Made by a program: the position numbers and the translations under genes
Assembly (NCBI GenBank): GCA_029168955.1
Contig: JAPDOI010000291.1
Location: 496,001-560,000 of the forward strand
From: Aplectana chamaeleonis
Taxonomy: Eukaryota; Nematoda; Chromadorea; Rhabditida; Cosmocercidae
Direction: 5' to 3'
Length of the DNA stretch: 64,000 nt
The notes under the pieces: generated by a model
The model's input: only the letters and a program-made list of their open reading frames with translations
Database searches by the model: none
What the model was told of the DNA's origin: nothing
Shown: positions 33,718 to 43,989 of the stretch, piece after piece
Position numbering within the stretch: position 1 is the first letter of the stretch
How the letters are laid out: every line of letters begins with the position of its first letter

Positions 33718-34312
33718 GAATAAAAAAAAGGATCTTTCAGGTTCACGTCAGTATCTTGAGAACTTCTGCCATCATCCGCCGAATTTCGGAAAAGGAACAC
33801 TCAAGGTGGGACACTTTTCTGGTGTTATAATTCATGAAACATTGATACCGGTACAGGCAACTCCGAAAAATTAGAAAATTGTCAGTATAAGATGGGAAAA
33901 TTGCTAACTTGAATGCGTACAGTGTTGAAATCGATTGGAAAGGACTGCTGCGGTTACGGGCAATCCAGGAGGGGAGTACTACCACCCATGAAGGCCCTTT
34001 CTACGGCATTACTGTTCTCGTTTTTGCATACGTGTCGACCAGGTGAAACTACTGCCTAACGCCTAACTACGACGAGGACCTCAGTGGTGTGATGTTGGCG
34101 CTCAAGGATGGGAGTGCCTATCAAGCGGTCCTCAGCTAAGCTTGTGAGCTGTGAAAACGGCTCATGGACTCTGTCGCACGCAGCCTGGCTCTAAAGCGTA
34201 GGCAAAAATCAGTGGTTATGAGAGTTTTTCGATGTATTTGAGCAAGCTTGGTGTTCCCATCTCTGTCCTTCCCGTATCGGAAAGGGCGCGAATAGAATTG
34301 AGATGCGCCTCA
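33718..34312. other. No gene recognised
   Basis: Frames are short and lack splice support. Confidence 0.4.
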
Positions 34313-35220
34313 AGGCGATGTTCGCAATGAATTTTGTTTTTTGAATTTTCAGTAGGAAACACTACGCTGGCAGATGCTGGAGGGAATGTGGTAAGCGAAA
34401 GCAGCAAAAACGGACAAGAAATCGATAAGAACGGCGGCGAAGTGCAGATTAGGTTAGCCCAGTACGCCTGCTTAGCCCGCCCCGCCCTTTGCTCTGACTA
34501 GCTTGTGGCGCCGTGGACGATTTCGATGGCGGAGTGCCAAGCGACTCCGCCACGTCCAGCCTTATCAATCGCAACATTTCGCCATTAGCGCGCGCTTGCG
34601 GAAACTAGTAGGGCGCTTAAAGGCAGTGGTCGCGATGAAATATGCTTGTCTTCTTTTCTTCTCTAAACCCTTTTCTGGGTTCAGAGTAGTGAGACCAATG
34701 AGAAAAATAGCGCGAGAAAACCGCTGTTTCGGGCCAAATTTGAAACCTGAACTTCCTTGTCGTCTGATGGTGGACGAGCCCAATCCACATCATCGGCATC
34801 GATGACCTCTTATATCAAGAACATCAGCTAGCTTGAAATTGAATTTCAATCAATGAACCTTCGAATTCATGCGCACATCTAGTCAAAAACATCGACAGAA
34901 GTGCCTGCTTTCATTGTTCAACTGATTTTATTAGGTAAATTTGCATTTATTTCTTCCTCCGAATGTCGATGATTTTTGACTGCTCGGCATGAGACTGCGA
35001 TTTTTTTCTGCGGCGCTGTGCACGTGTGCACGAACTTATATCTTTGGGCCCTAAAAACTCTAATTCTATTCCGTTTTTCACCGCGCTACCTTCATAGTTT
35101 TTCAGCTGTTTTTGATCTAATCTGATCTTCATAGTTTTTAAGATAACGTTTTTCATCGCGACCACTGCTTTCAGGCTCGTCCGCGCCCTGAACCTGTATG
35201 CGCGTAGGAAACCGTCACTC
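34313..35220 (+). mobile_element. Family A TTAA-type element, interrupted
   Basis: A worn left end (caaggcgatgttcgcaatga) leads into ggcagatgctgg, aatcgataa and tagcgcgcgcttgcgg, the family A body. It breaks at 34620 and resumes near 35174 with ctcgtccgcgccctgaa, matching ctcgtccacgtcctgaa of the 48.65-kb copy. Confidence 0.6.
34621..35170. mobile_element. TTAA-type element nested in a family A element
   Basis: Ends AGGCAGTGGTCGCGATGAA and TTCATCGCGACCACTGCTT; left tetramer TTAA (34617-34620), right TCAG. About 550 bp, non-coding. The inverted repeats differ by few changes, so it is younger than its host copy. Confidence 0.75.
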
Positions 35221-36150
35221 ACTAGCAGCGGATTACCCTCTCAGACGATAGCAGGCCCTGAGCCCACCCCGAATGCACCCGGAGCCGCGTCCATGTTTCG
35301 CTCAAGGTGACAAATTTGACAATTTCCGGGCCACATATGTTGCGATCCAGGCCGCATACGTTGCGCTCCGGGTGTTACGACGAGATTGAATCACGCAGCG
35401 CCCTGAGCGCAACTGTCGGCTGATGACGTAACAGTACATCATACATCGTACATGGTTGCGCCCCGGGTGCTTCCTATAACCCGATTTTAGCAACACAGTA
35501 GCAAAAATCGATACATCGACGTGGTTAAGACGCTTCGCTGATCGATTATCGCACCCATTTGAGGTAATCGATTTTTCAAGGAAGAATCCAACGATTTCCA
35601 CACATTCACCGAATTCCCCCACCCTACTGAATTTCCTTGAATTTATGTGACCCTTATTTGTCCTTTTTTAAGCTAGTGCTGATTGCAAAATACCTTTCAG
35701 CTGAATACACTTTCCCCTGCTTAGAATTTTGATTCCGTCACAACTTCCCTCACAACTTCACCCATTAATCTTCTGATTTCACCTGATTCTCTCCAACTAT
35801 TAGGTTTAATTCCCTAAAAATATTAGGTATTCATAACAACCGCCCTTTCTCAGAGTCCTTCTAATGATCTCGTTGAACGATTCAAAGCTAACAATGGAAA
35901 GTATGCATGGCACATTTTTTTCCGAACATTAAAGTTTAAATATAAATTTAAATATACATTAAAATGAATTTAAATGTCCGAGCGATTCGTTTTTCTCATT
36001 TTTTCGAAATGACTAAATAAATCCGAAATATTACCTCCATGAATATTTGCAAAATGCGCTCGGAAAGACATGCTAACGTTTCATTTTTTGAATGCAGTCT
36101 AAATATTGCACAAATTTGAAGAATATAGTGAATTATAGGATGGTCGAATA
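35221..36150. other. GC-rich start, then AT-rich sequence, no gene
   Basis: 35230-35480 has repeated strings like gttgcgctccgggtg, one of which recurs at 36.42 kb. 35.6-36.15 kb is AT rich without supported exons. Confidence 0.4.
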
Positions 36151-36444
36151 TTGAGGGCAAATGGAGCAGAGGAATTCAATTACAAGCTCTACAAGAGAAA
36201 CTATGAGAACCCCACTCAAAAATCGCAGGAAGCCCAGATGCTCTTCCTTGTTTCGATCGATTCATCTAATTTCGAAATGCGTGCGTCAGTCAACGCATGT
36301 GGTCCGGAGAGCAACCTGAACGCACTGCACGTTGCAATCACAACCGAAACGCACCGGAAGTTTGAATATCAACTGCTCTGTGTTCCGGTCGCACTGGCCG
36401 GGGAGGGGCGGGATCGGTTGCGCTCCGGGCCTGCTACTGTCTGA
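36151..36444 (+). other. Protein-like open frame, 97 codons, possible exon
   Basis: The frame reads NGAEEFNYKLYKRNYENPTQ, continues with FEMRASVNACGPESN and HRKFEYQLLCVPVAL, and stops at TGA. Codon choice looks coding. It opens without ATG after an ATATTGAG string, and no donor was settled. Unknown family; exon of a host gene is the simplest guess. Confidence 0.35.
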
Positions 36445-36679
36445 GCTGTCAACGAAACGGCACAGACATTTTGAAAATTCGTAATCTAATATGCGATTTT
36501 GGGCGATTTAGTATTCGCAGGTTCGGTCCCGCCATAGGTCAAAAATTTTGAAAGGCTGGGAAAAACTGGATAGTTTACTGGTATTAAGAGAGCATTCTTT
36601 ACTGTGATATCTCTTGCAAATTCATTTACTAAATTGACTTGTTGGGCAGTTTCCAAGGCGCGATATCGCCAGAAGTATA

Positions 36680-37885
36680 GGATTTTTATGCCTTGAGGGC
36701 ACACAGGTGCGGTTGCGAGCGCGGAGACCACACTTTAAGTACGAATGTTCGCATGTGAAAACGCACCCAAAATATCATGAACGCAGCTTCAAGCCGAAGA
36801 GCGCTACATAAGGTGGGTGGATACTGTTATACCCTAAGGGAGCATAGGTGCGGTTTTGGGCTTGAAAACCACTTCTCGTTATTGGCTGTCCAGATATGAA
36901 AAAGCACCCAAATTTCATGGACGAAGCGTCAGTCCTAATAGCGCTACATTGACAGGACGGAGCTTCTTTTTATGCCCAGAGGGCACATAGGAGCGGTTAA
37001 GGGCATGAAAATCACATTTGCTATATGGCTTTCCGGATGCGAAAACGCACCCAAAATTCCATGGACGAAGCTCAAAGCCGAAGAGCGCTACGCAAGGTGT
37101 TCGGATCCTGTTATTATGCCCCGAGGGCACATAGGTGCGGCATCGGGCTTGAAAACCACATCTCGTAAATGGCTGTCCAGATATGAAAACTCACCCAAAA
37201 CTTCTTGGACGGAGCTTCAATTCGAATAGCGCTACATTGTGAAAGTGCAGCCTGTTTTTATGCCCTGAGGGCACATAGGTGCGGTTAAGGGCATGAAAAC
37301 TACATTTTGTAATTGGCTGTCCGGACGTAAAACGCGCCCAGATTTTTATGAACGCAGCTTTAAGCCGAACAGCGGTACATAGGGTGCGGTCCATGAAATG
37401 TTCGTCCGATGTGACGAACTATTTACAAGTATTTATCGAAATTTGAAATAGGGAGTTTCGCGTCGCTAAATTGTGTGGAAAACCTAGTCACGAGCCCAAG
37501 TAGTCGATTTAATTCTCTTAGCCGGTTTGAAACTGCCTTTGAAAACCCATTTTTAGGTGTGATACAATCGATTGTATCATACCTTAAAATTGGTCTTCAT
37601 AGACCGTTTTGAACCGGCAAAAGGAGCTAAACTAGTTGCTTGGGTTGAGGACTAGATTTTCCGCACGTTGTAGCAACACAAAAATCCCTAATCAAAAATT
37701 CTATAAATACTTGTGAATATTTCGTCACAGTCCCGGACTAAATCATTATTTCATGGACCCCCTGCTATGTAGAATCTGCGTCCATGAAATTTTGGGAGCA
37801 TTTTCACATCCGGACAGCCATAGACTGAATGTGGTTTTCATGCACGAAACCGCACCTATGTGCCCTCAGGACTCTAATGAATATT
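36680..37885. mobile_element. Foldback element: array, palindrome, then one inverted unit
   Basis: After the array, 37390-37758 is a near-complete palindrome centred on gatacaatcgattgtatc (about 37561-37578). Then 37762-37885 is one array unit in inverted orientation (ccgcacctatgtgccctcag). The left arm thus has five units and the right arm one. Confidence 0.8.
36690..37400 (+). repeat. Dimeric tandem array, 143-bp units alternating A-B-A-B-A
   Basis: gggcacataggtgcgg-type starts lie at 36697, 36838, 36981, 37125 and 37269. Units 3 and 5 share ggttaagggcatgaaa, while 2 and 4 share gggcttgaaaaccac and gctgtccagatatg, so the true repeat is a dimer of about 287 bp. Unit 1 is the most diverged. 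Confidence 0.9.
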
Positions 37886-38325
37886 CAGTCTTTGAACAAA
37901 CATTTGGTGTCATTGTCGATGGACAGTTGTGTTTGCCTGCTTTCGTGGAAATCATTTATTTACTGCATTAAAAGGACTACTTGATACAGTCGATGCATCA
38001 ATGTAGTCTTGACCTAAAAATTCGTTCACTATAAAAAATTACGAAGTGAGGACCTCCCCCCGGTCGTCGCCATCATTTTTTCCAGAGGGGGGGGGTTGAG
38101 CAAATTGATAGCCTTGGAGGGGGGTCAGATCAAAGTTGGGTTGTATCACACCTAGCGCCGTAGCCTGGTTCGCTTTGTCCGCAACTATTCCAACCTCTGC
38201 GGTCAGATAATTTGGTCTCGATTTGATATTTCGTAAAAACTTATTTCGTTGTGAAACTCGAAGAGTGTTCGATTTTGACTCATGATTCAAGTGTAACTCT
38301 AGCCCGCGAGTTCTATGATTAGGAT
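37886..38325. other. No gene recognised; flank of the hAT-like element
   Basis: A G run (agagggggggggttgag) lies near 38090. The last eight bases, ATTAGGAT (38318-38325), are the target copy of the next element. Confidence 0.45.
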
Positions 38326-40222
38326 CAGGGGCGTGCGGCAAGGGAATTCGAAATTTCGGGAAACGGCAACGGCGAACCCCCAAAAATGACCGCCAAACGA
38401 CAAATTCTGTTTTTTCAATAATTCGCCAACATTTGCTCAGCCATGTCATACTCCATGCAGTATCTGCCATTGCTAAGTGCCTGGCTTCTCAATAGCCTTT
38501 ACAGGTAGGGCAATCCCATTTATCAAAAGCTAATTGAAAGCCTCAGGTGATCAGGAGTCACTATCAGGATCGGCAAGGCTGCAAGCTTATCCATCGCAGG
38601 AGACAATTCTGTTAATCCCTCCCACTAATTGAAGATTCCTTGCAAATCAATGCTCGAGATCCAAGGGATGGGCGTCTTCTTGAGCTGTGCAAAGTGTGCT
38701 AGACCGGCAAAGGATTCTTTCTGGAAGGGGCTTGCGACCAGCGCGATCCTGCTTAGTCGACCCGGGGACGATCAGCAAGCCTCAAGCAAGCTCGGTGCGA
38801 TATTAGTGTGCGCCGACCCAAAGACTGTGACCGCTACCGGTACGTCATTCAGGTCAATACGCGAGGATTGGTCTTTTGATGAAAGACAGTCCACACTGCG
38901 ATCAGCAGCGCGCAGTCTAGGTTATGACCGAGGTCACTCACATTTCTTACTGTTAGTAGCGAGCAGTAGGCTAAAGGTTCTGAATTTCACTTTTTTTCAA
39001 ACTACGACTGAATGCTTTCTCTTGTGAGGCAACAGGAGTGGGGCGAGACTATTCTAATTGAATGCAGTGTTCACGGTAAATGCAGCCTTCAAATTTTTAC
39101 AGGAAATCAAGAGTTACCAGGTTCATCGAATACTCAGAATGAGAGGCGCCAGAATACAGTTCGACTGGTAGTTACCACGCGCGCGACGGAAGGCCGCTTT
39201 GCTCACGTCGTGGATGGAGCGCCGCGTGCAGTGCGTTTAGCCAGCAGGACTGCTCTCGGGTGCTTCCCTCTCTGAGTATTCGGCTTAGGAGCGGGCCATA
39301 AATTGCTTCATACAGTCTCAAAACTTTGATGTGATGTAGCCGCCCCACCCACTTCCCCTGTGGCTACCGAGGAAGTGGGTGAGGCGTGCAAACTACTTTC
39401 AAGTTTTGGGACCGCAGATTGCTATTGGTTGTTTGTTTTTACGACGCTGTGGTGGCAATGAGCCTCGAACTCTTTTATTTCTGAAGAAAAGTTGAATGCG
39501 GTTTTAATCCTTGTCTCTAGAGATTTTTCATTTTTCGTTCTTACACGATTTCTTAACTGATTCAGCTCTGTTAGTAATTCCAACCTTCATTTCAGCTAAT
39601 GATCTAAAAATCGAAAATTTAATTGAACACTGCCTGTACTAACACCTGTGAACATTGTTCGATTACAAAAAACCCGGGAAAATTACCTGCAAAACTGATC
39701 AAATTCCTGTCCCAATAATTCAAGCCCACAAAGCGGACCGATTTACACGAAGTCTTAACTGGTCCATATGCCTAAAAATAGCTGCTTCTACAATTTTGTA
39801 TCATATCGTTTTGTAATCATAGAACTTGCTGTAATCGGTACGCTTCAGAGAAAGGGCTTTTCGCAACTGCTGCATTTTCAAGGGGTTAAGTATTTGGTGA
39901 TTAAAAAAGACATTGGGAGCGGGTCCCAAACAACTTTGAACTCGAACAAACTTTTCTGATTACCCAGTCAAAATGATTTCATCAGTTACCGATTGAATGG
40001 GTACAATTATACATTACATGAGCTGGAACTAGTAGCTGGGACTAGTGAAAATAATTATTTGTAAGTTTTGAATCGCTGATGAACACCGAAACTGTTAGGG
40101 CGAATAATTTTTAAGGCATTTTTGCCAAAGATTTGCCGTTTTAGACGAGAATTTCGGCAAACGGCAACGGCAAACCCCAAAACTTGCCGTCAAACGGCAA
40201 ACGGCAACACCGCACACCCCTG
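38326..40222. mobile_element. Non-autonomous hAT-like element with perfect 8-bp duplication
   Basis: Left end CAGGGGCGTGCGGCAA, right end CACCGCACACCCCTG, flanked on both sides by ATTAGGAT (38318-38325, 40223-40230). CAGGGG ends and 8-bp duplications are features of hAT elements. Subterminal parts repeat cggcaaacggcaacgg. The 1.9-kb interior has no hAT transposase; the longest plus frame (132 codons at 38629) has no known motif. A TTAA-type element is nested inside. It lies 70 bp before a host terminal exon, probably in an intron. Confidence 0.85.
39062..39635. mobile_element. TTAA-type element nested in the hAT-like element
   Basis: Ends ATGCAGTGTTCACGGTAA and TTGAACACTGCCT, a degraded version of the usual ends; left tetramer TTGA, right tetramer not preserved. 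574 bp, non-coding. Confidence 0.6.
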
Positions 40223-40292
40223 ATTAGGATGCGCTCAATGCAGATTCTCATTTGTAACTGTATTTGCTAGTAGTTTATCTATCAAAAATTAG

Positions 40293-40427
40293 GCTGAAGT
40301 TACTGGCGTCGATCATGATGAAACATTCCGTCTTCACCGGGAAGAGATTCCGACACTCAGTTGCGGACAAGCGCTGTTGAAGCACGAAGGTGGGAGGTAC
40401 CTCGTGGAGCAGCGGGCACACTTTTAA
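40293..40427 (+). CDS. Terminal exon of a host gene, 44 residues
   Basis: Follows ATCAAAAATTAG and stays open to TAA. It reads AEVTGVDHDETFRLHREEIP, then SCGQALLKHEGGRYLVEQRA and HF. The charged, well-mixed composition and codon choice look coding. The minus strand is also open here but less protein-like. Upstream exons would lie beyond the hAT-like insertion; none could be joined. Family not recognised. Confidence 0.45.
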   Translation, partial: AEVTGVDHDETFRLHREEIPTLSCGQALLKHEGGRYLVEQRAHF

Positions 40428-41590
40428 ATGCTGCCGATTGAAACAACTGCTTCGTTCCGATAACAGCAGTAACTGCTGATTGCGACGTTCAGACAAAAAG
40501 ACCTGCTCCCGGAATGCAAATTGAGCTCCTAAGTGTGAAAACGAAACCATACTCTTTAGACTTGAGATCGAATCAAACATTTATCCGAAAAGTATTCGAT
40601 TCTCTCTGGAATTTGATTTTTGGGGTTCATTCAAATATTCGATTCTTTCGAAAGTTTAAAATTTAGGTTTATTCAATTATTTCATTCATTTGGGATTACG
40701 AAAATTCGAATATTCGGTTTATTGAGGGATTTAAATTATTCGGCTCATCGAATATTGAACAATTCATTCCGTTTACGCTTCAAATATAAACTTTTCAAAG
40801 TGTCATTCCGCGAATGGTGTTTTTTTTTGTTTTCGTATTTTCTGAATTTGGTGCAAAAAAACGGGTCGTGGAAGTCACTGACTACTGCAGCGATTTATAC
40901 GATTGGGTCTTAGATTGATTTGTCATTCTGAGGTCTCAATTATATTCTCATGTCGTCAGGCATGAATAAGGTGCCCCTTACAGGGGATTGGGTATCAGTG
41001 ATTATAGTAGAACTTATTTGGTTCATAGTCGAATAATCTGCAATCTAGTTTTGGATTTGTCAAAAAATTATTGACCCTCGATCACGATTCCCAATGAAAA
41101 TTTCGTGGTTATATTGACTCTAGAAACTCGCAGGAAAACTATCTTGTAGCGCTCTCCTCACGATGGAGATATCTCCTGGTTTTCCACAGAAACGTGAGCT
41201 TTGGGACTTAGCGATAAAAACAATGAAGAAATAATCACGAAAAACCATCGGGAAGTGGGTGAAAATCGCGTGGGCCAGTCAACTCATTGCGCCACCCCGC
41301 CTCCCAAACTGATCCTTTCTGAGGAAGCATTAATACGAAAACGGCCAGCCAACAGAGGCAATGGCTTCGATAAGTAGCAGTTAATAGAGTGGGTCACGTG
41401 ACTTCATGAAAAGACGTTAACCCTTCACACCGGTACATCCTTATATTCTTAAAAATAGGACGTCACACAATAGGTCCTGCTTGGACGGGAAGAAGTACTT
41501 TCTCGTACTTTTCTGCAGTTTTTTTTCCTGACGCTGCTGTCAGAGCAAACTCTTGACCTATCATAATCTGTGAGAAGCTGAACATCCACG
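40428..41590. other. No gene; ATTCG-rich tract at 40.57-40.78 kb
   Basis: The tract (aaaagtattcgattc, gaatattcggtttattg) resembles 11.45 and 29.7 kb. The rest is unassigned. Confidence 0.45.
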
Positions 41591-41591
41591 A

Positions 41592-41610
41592 TTTGTCGTG
41601 AACACTGCCT
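41592..41610. mobile_element. Solitary right end of a TTAA-type element
   Basis: tttgtcgtgaacactgcct ends exactly at the TTAA (41611-41614) that starts the next element. No left partner was found. Confidence 0.55.
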
Positions 41611-41614
41611 TTAA

Positions 41615-42099
41615 AGGCACAGTACACCCTCAGATATGAAATTTGAGATTTTCATGTAATTGTGTAGAAGACCCCTCCCGTATAACACGTGCCAAATGCG
41701 AGATCTCAATTCCTCCAAATAAGCGAGATATAAGCGACCACCACAGGCCCGACCCCCTTCGCTCACCACCACAGGCCCGACCCCCTAACAGATTTTCGAA
41801 CTCGATAGCGGCTCGATGGATGGATGAATTCCAATAAGTCGTCGTTCTTCAGTCCATAGCTGGGCTATCTCCTTATCCTGGCTCGCTCTCGCTCAGCGCT
41901 TGCGAATGAATAGAAATACAAGCCTGAGACAACTCGTCCACCATTTTTTTCACCCTCAAAATCTAGGCATCTTTGAAGGGTCATAACTCTGTTCAATGGG
42001 GGTCTTTGACGATTTCGTAGATACCACTGTGATCAGCGTGTGACTCTCTCCAAAATAAGCCTGGAATCTGAAAATTATTTTTCTGGGTGTCCGGTGCCT
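41615..42099. mobile_element. TTAA-type element with GGCACAGTACACC ends
   Basis: Ends AGGCACAGTACACCCTCAG and CTGGGTGTCCGGTGCCT; TTAA on both sides (41611-41614, 42100-42103). The interior (acaagcctgagacaactcgt) is related to family B. 485 bp, non-coding. Confidence 0.8.
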
Positions 42100-42103
42100 T
42101 TAA

Positions 42104-42650
42104 AAGGCCATATTCGGATGTATTCATTTATTTGGAACATGAAGTCTTATGTGCGGATTATTCACTCATTCGAAAACTAGATTCCACAGCCCAAGTATAT
42201 CACTCACAGCTCAACAGTGTCCCCACGAAAACCACATTCGATTTTTTCTTTTTTGTCCCAACCAAGTCGAGGCAGTTGGCAGAGCTTTAAGACAGGGTTC
42301 ACGATGCGACTCCCTTGTCTACGTCGATTGTTGAGCGTGAAGGAATTGACCACTATGAAGGATGTAACCTCTTAGGATGATACAATTGAGCGATCAACTC
42401 ACTTATCAGCACTTGCTTGACTTGATCCTTCTCGTAATCTGAGGAGGAATGGTATACAGCTCCGGGGTTCCAGACGGCTCATTCTTGTTTAAACACGATG
42501 AAAAGTCTTAACACTATGATAAGTATCTCAACGTAGCTTGATATGATGGTTATCAACACATGGCTTATTATGATGAACATGTTCACTTGATTTGATCATT
42601 GCCATTCATCAGCATCCAGCGAACGGTGCGCCACTCGTTTGTAAAAACGC
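42104..42650. other. No gene; possible worn element end
   Basis: A TTTAAGACAGGGTTCACGA string near 42290 resembles TTAA-type left ends but has no partner. Confidence 0.4.
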
Positions 42651-43760
42651 GTTGCACGCTTGTTACCAAGCGCTACTCACTTCCCAAGGCGTTATTCATA
42701 CTCCTCAACGCCAGCGCAGCACGCGCGTGACGCGCTGACGTGGCGCTAGAGTATGAATACTTTCTACGCGCGTTATGCGCGTGCGAAGATTATGAATACT
42801 CCAGCGGCGACCCCATGTTAGAGTGGAGGAAAGTTGCCCTCAACTTTTCCAAACAGGCAAATTCTGTACACGCGTTCACCATCACAAAAACAGAGGATAG
42901 TAAAGGAATAAATTATCATAAAGGGGAATGGAATCGATGATGGAATTATCATGAAAATGATTAAAAAAAGGTTACCGCCGCTGCCGCCATGGCGGAGCGG
43001 GCATCACTCGCGTGCCGAGGGGTCGTGGTGGGAGGCCATTCATACTGCTACGCCAGCGCGTCACGCGAGTACCGCGCTTGCGTTCAGGAGTATGAATAGC
43101 GCCCAAAACTCTGGGCACGCTCCAAACAAAACGCTTCTCACTTCCGCTACTTATTCGCACAGTACTTTTCCTGTTGAGAGCTTTGCACTTTCCACAAAGC
43201 GCGCTGGCCCCTAACGATGCGCTATACCGATCTCAAAGGCGCGGCGCACGCTTCCCATATTACGCCAATCATCTTCGAGGGCTCTGCGCATATTCTGAAA
43301 GGAACGCTACTTCCCAAAAAGCGCACACGCACTCGACGGAGTATCGCCTATTTTCCATGACGCTGCACTTGCTGCTCGTTGAGCACTTCCCACTTCTTAT
43401 GGCTCCATGCGCGCTTCGTGTGAAACGCTACCGTCATGACACGGCACACAATATCATGAAGCGCTGTAGTCGACGCGACGAAATTCAAATTCGGCGACGC
43501 ACGCATGAGTGAAAAATGATTTCTTCAATGTAGAGAAACTACCATGATTGGTACACTTTTCGATCATTCAAACTCGGCTTGATTGAACTTCAACACAATC
43601 AGAATTATTGCTGCTTTGGCGCTATTCACGCTCCTCAACGCCAGCGTCCGACGCACAGGCGTGGCGTTGGAGCATGGACGGCCTGACGACACGCCACGCA
43701 GCACGCACGTGACGCTCGCTCCGCTGTAGCTCATTGATACACCATCAATTTCATTCCGCA
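42650..43760. repeat. Cluster of short GC-rich hairpins (ATTCATACTCC...GAGTATGAAT)
   Basis: Several 60-80-bp inverted repeats pair attcatactcctcaacgcc-like and gcgctagagtatgaat-like strings around GCGTGACGCG cores (near 42690, 43040 and 43630). Similar ones lie at 47.5 and 48.4 kb. Between them are CACTTCC...GCGC motifs like those at 5.1-6.3 kb. Confidence 0.65.
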
Positions 43761-43814
43761 TTATAATATTTGAATCCAGTACTATCCTTTGCTATCATGG
43801 TGGTGAACGCGATT

Positions 43815-43870
43815 CGAACGCTAACGTCGGACACGGAGCGAGATTCTCACTGCGTAAAATAACGCGTTTG
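43815..43870 (+). repeat. Left partner of an inverted pair around the LINE
   Basis: aacgtcggacacggagcgag and attctcactgcgt are mirrored at 47367-47412 (acgcagtgggaatc, ctgtccgacgtaagcg). A third copy is at 13.96 kb. The minus-strand LINE lies between the two, so it may have inserted in an inverted-repeat element. Confidence 0.55.
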
Positions 43871-43989
43871 AGCCTGCTGAATGCAGGCTCTATCATCCAT
43901 TTCACGCCATGATGAAAAATATCTACATTTCGATCCTGGAAATTACGCATATTATCGGAAATTTCACCTCTTCTTCTTCTGCAGCCTCA

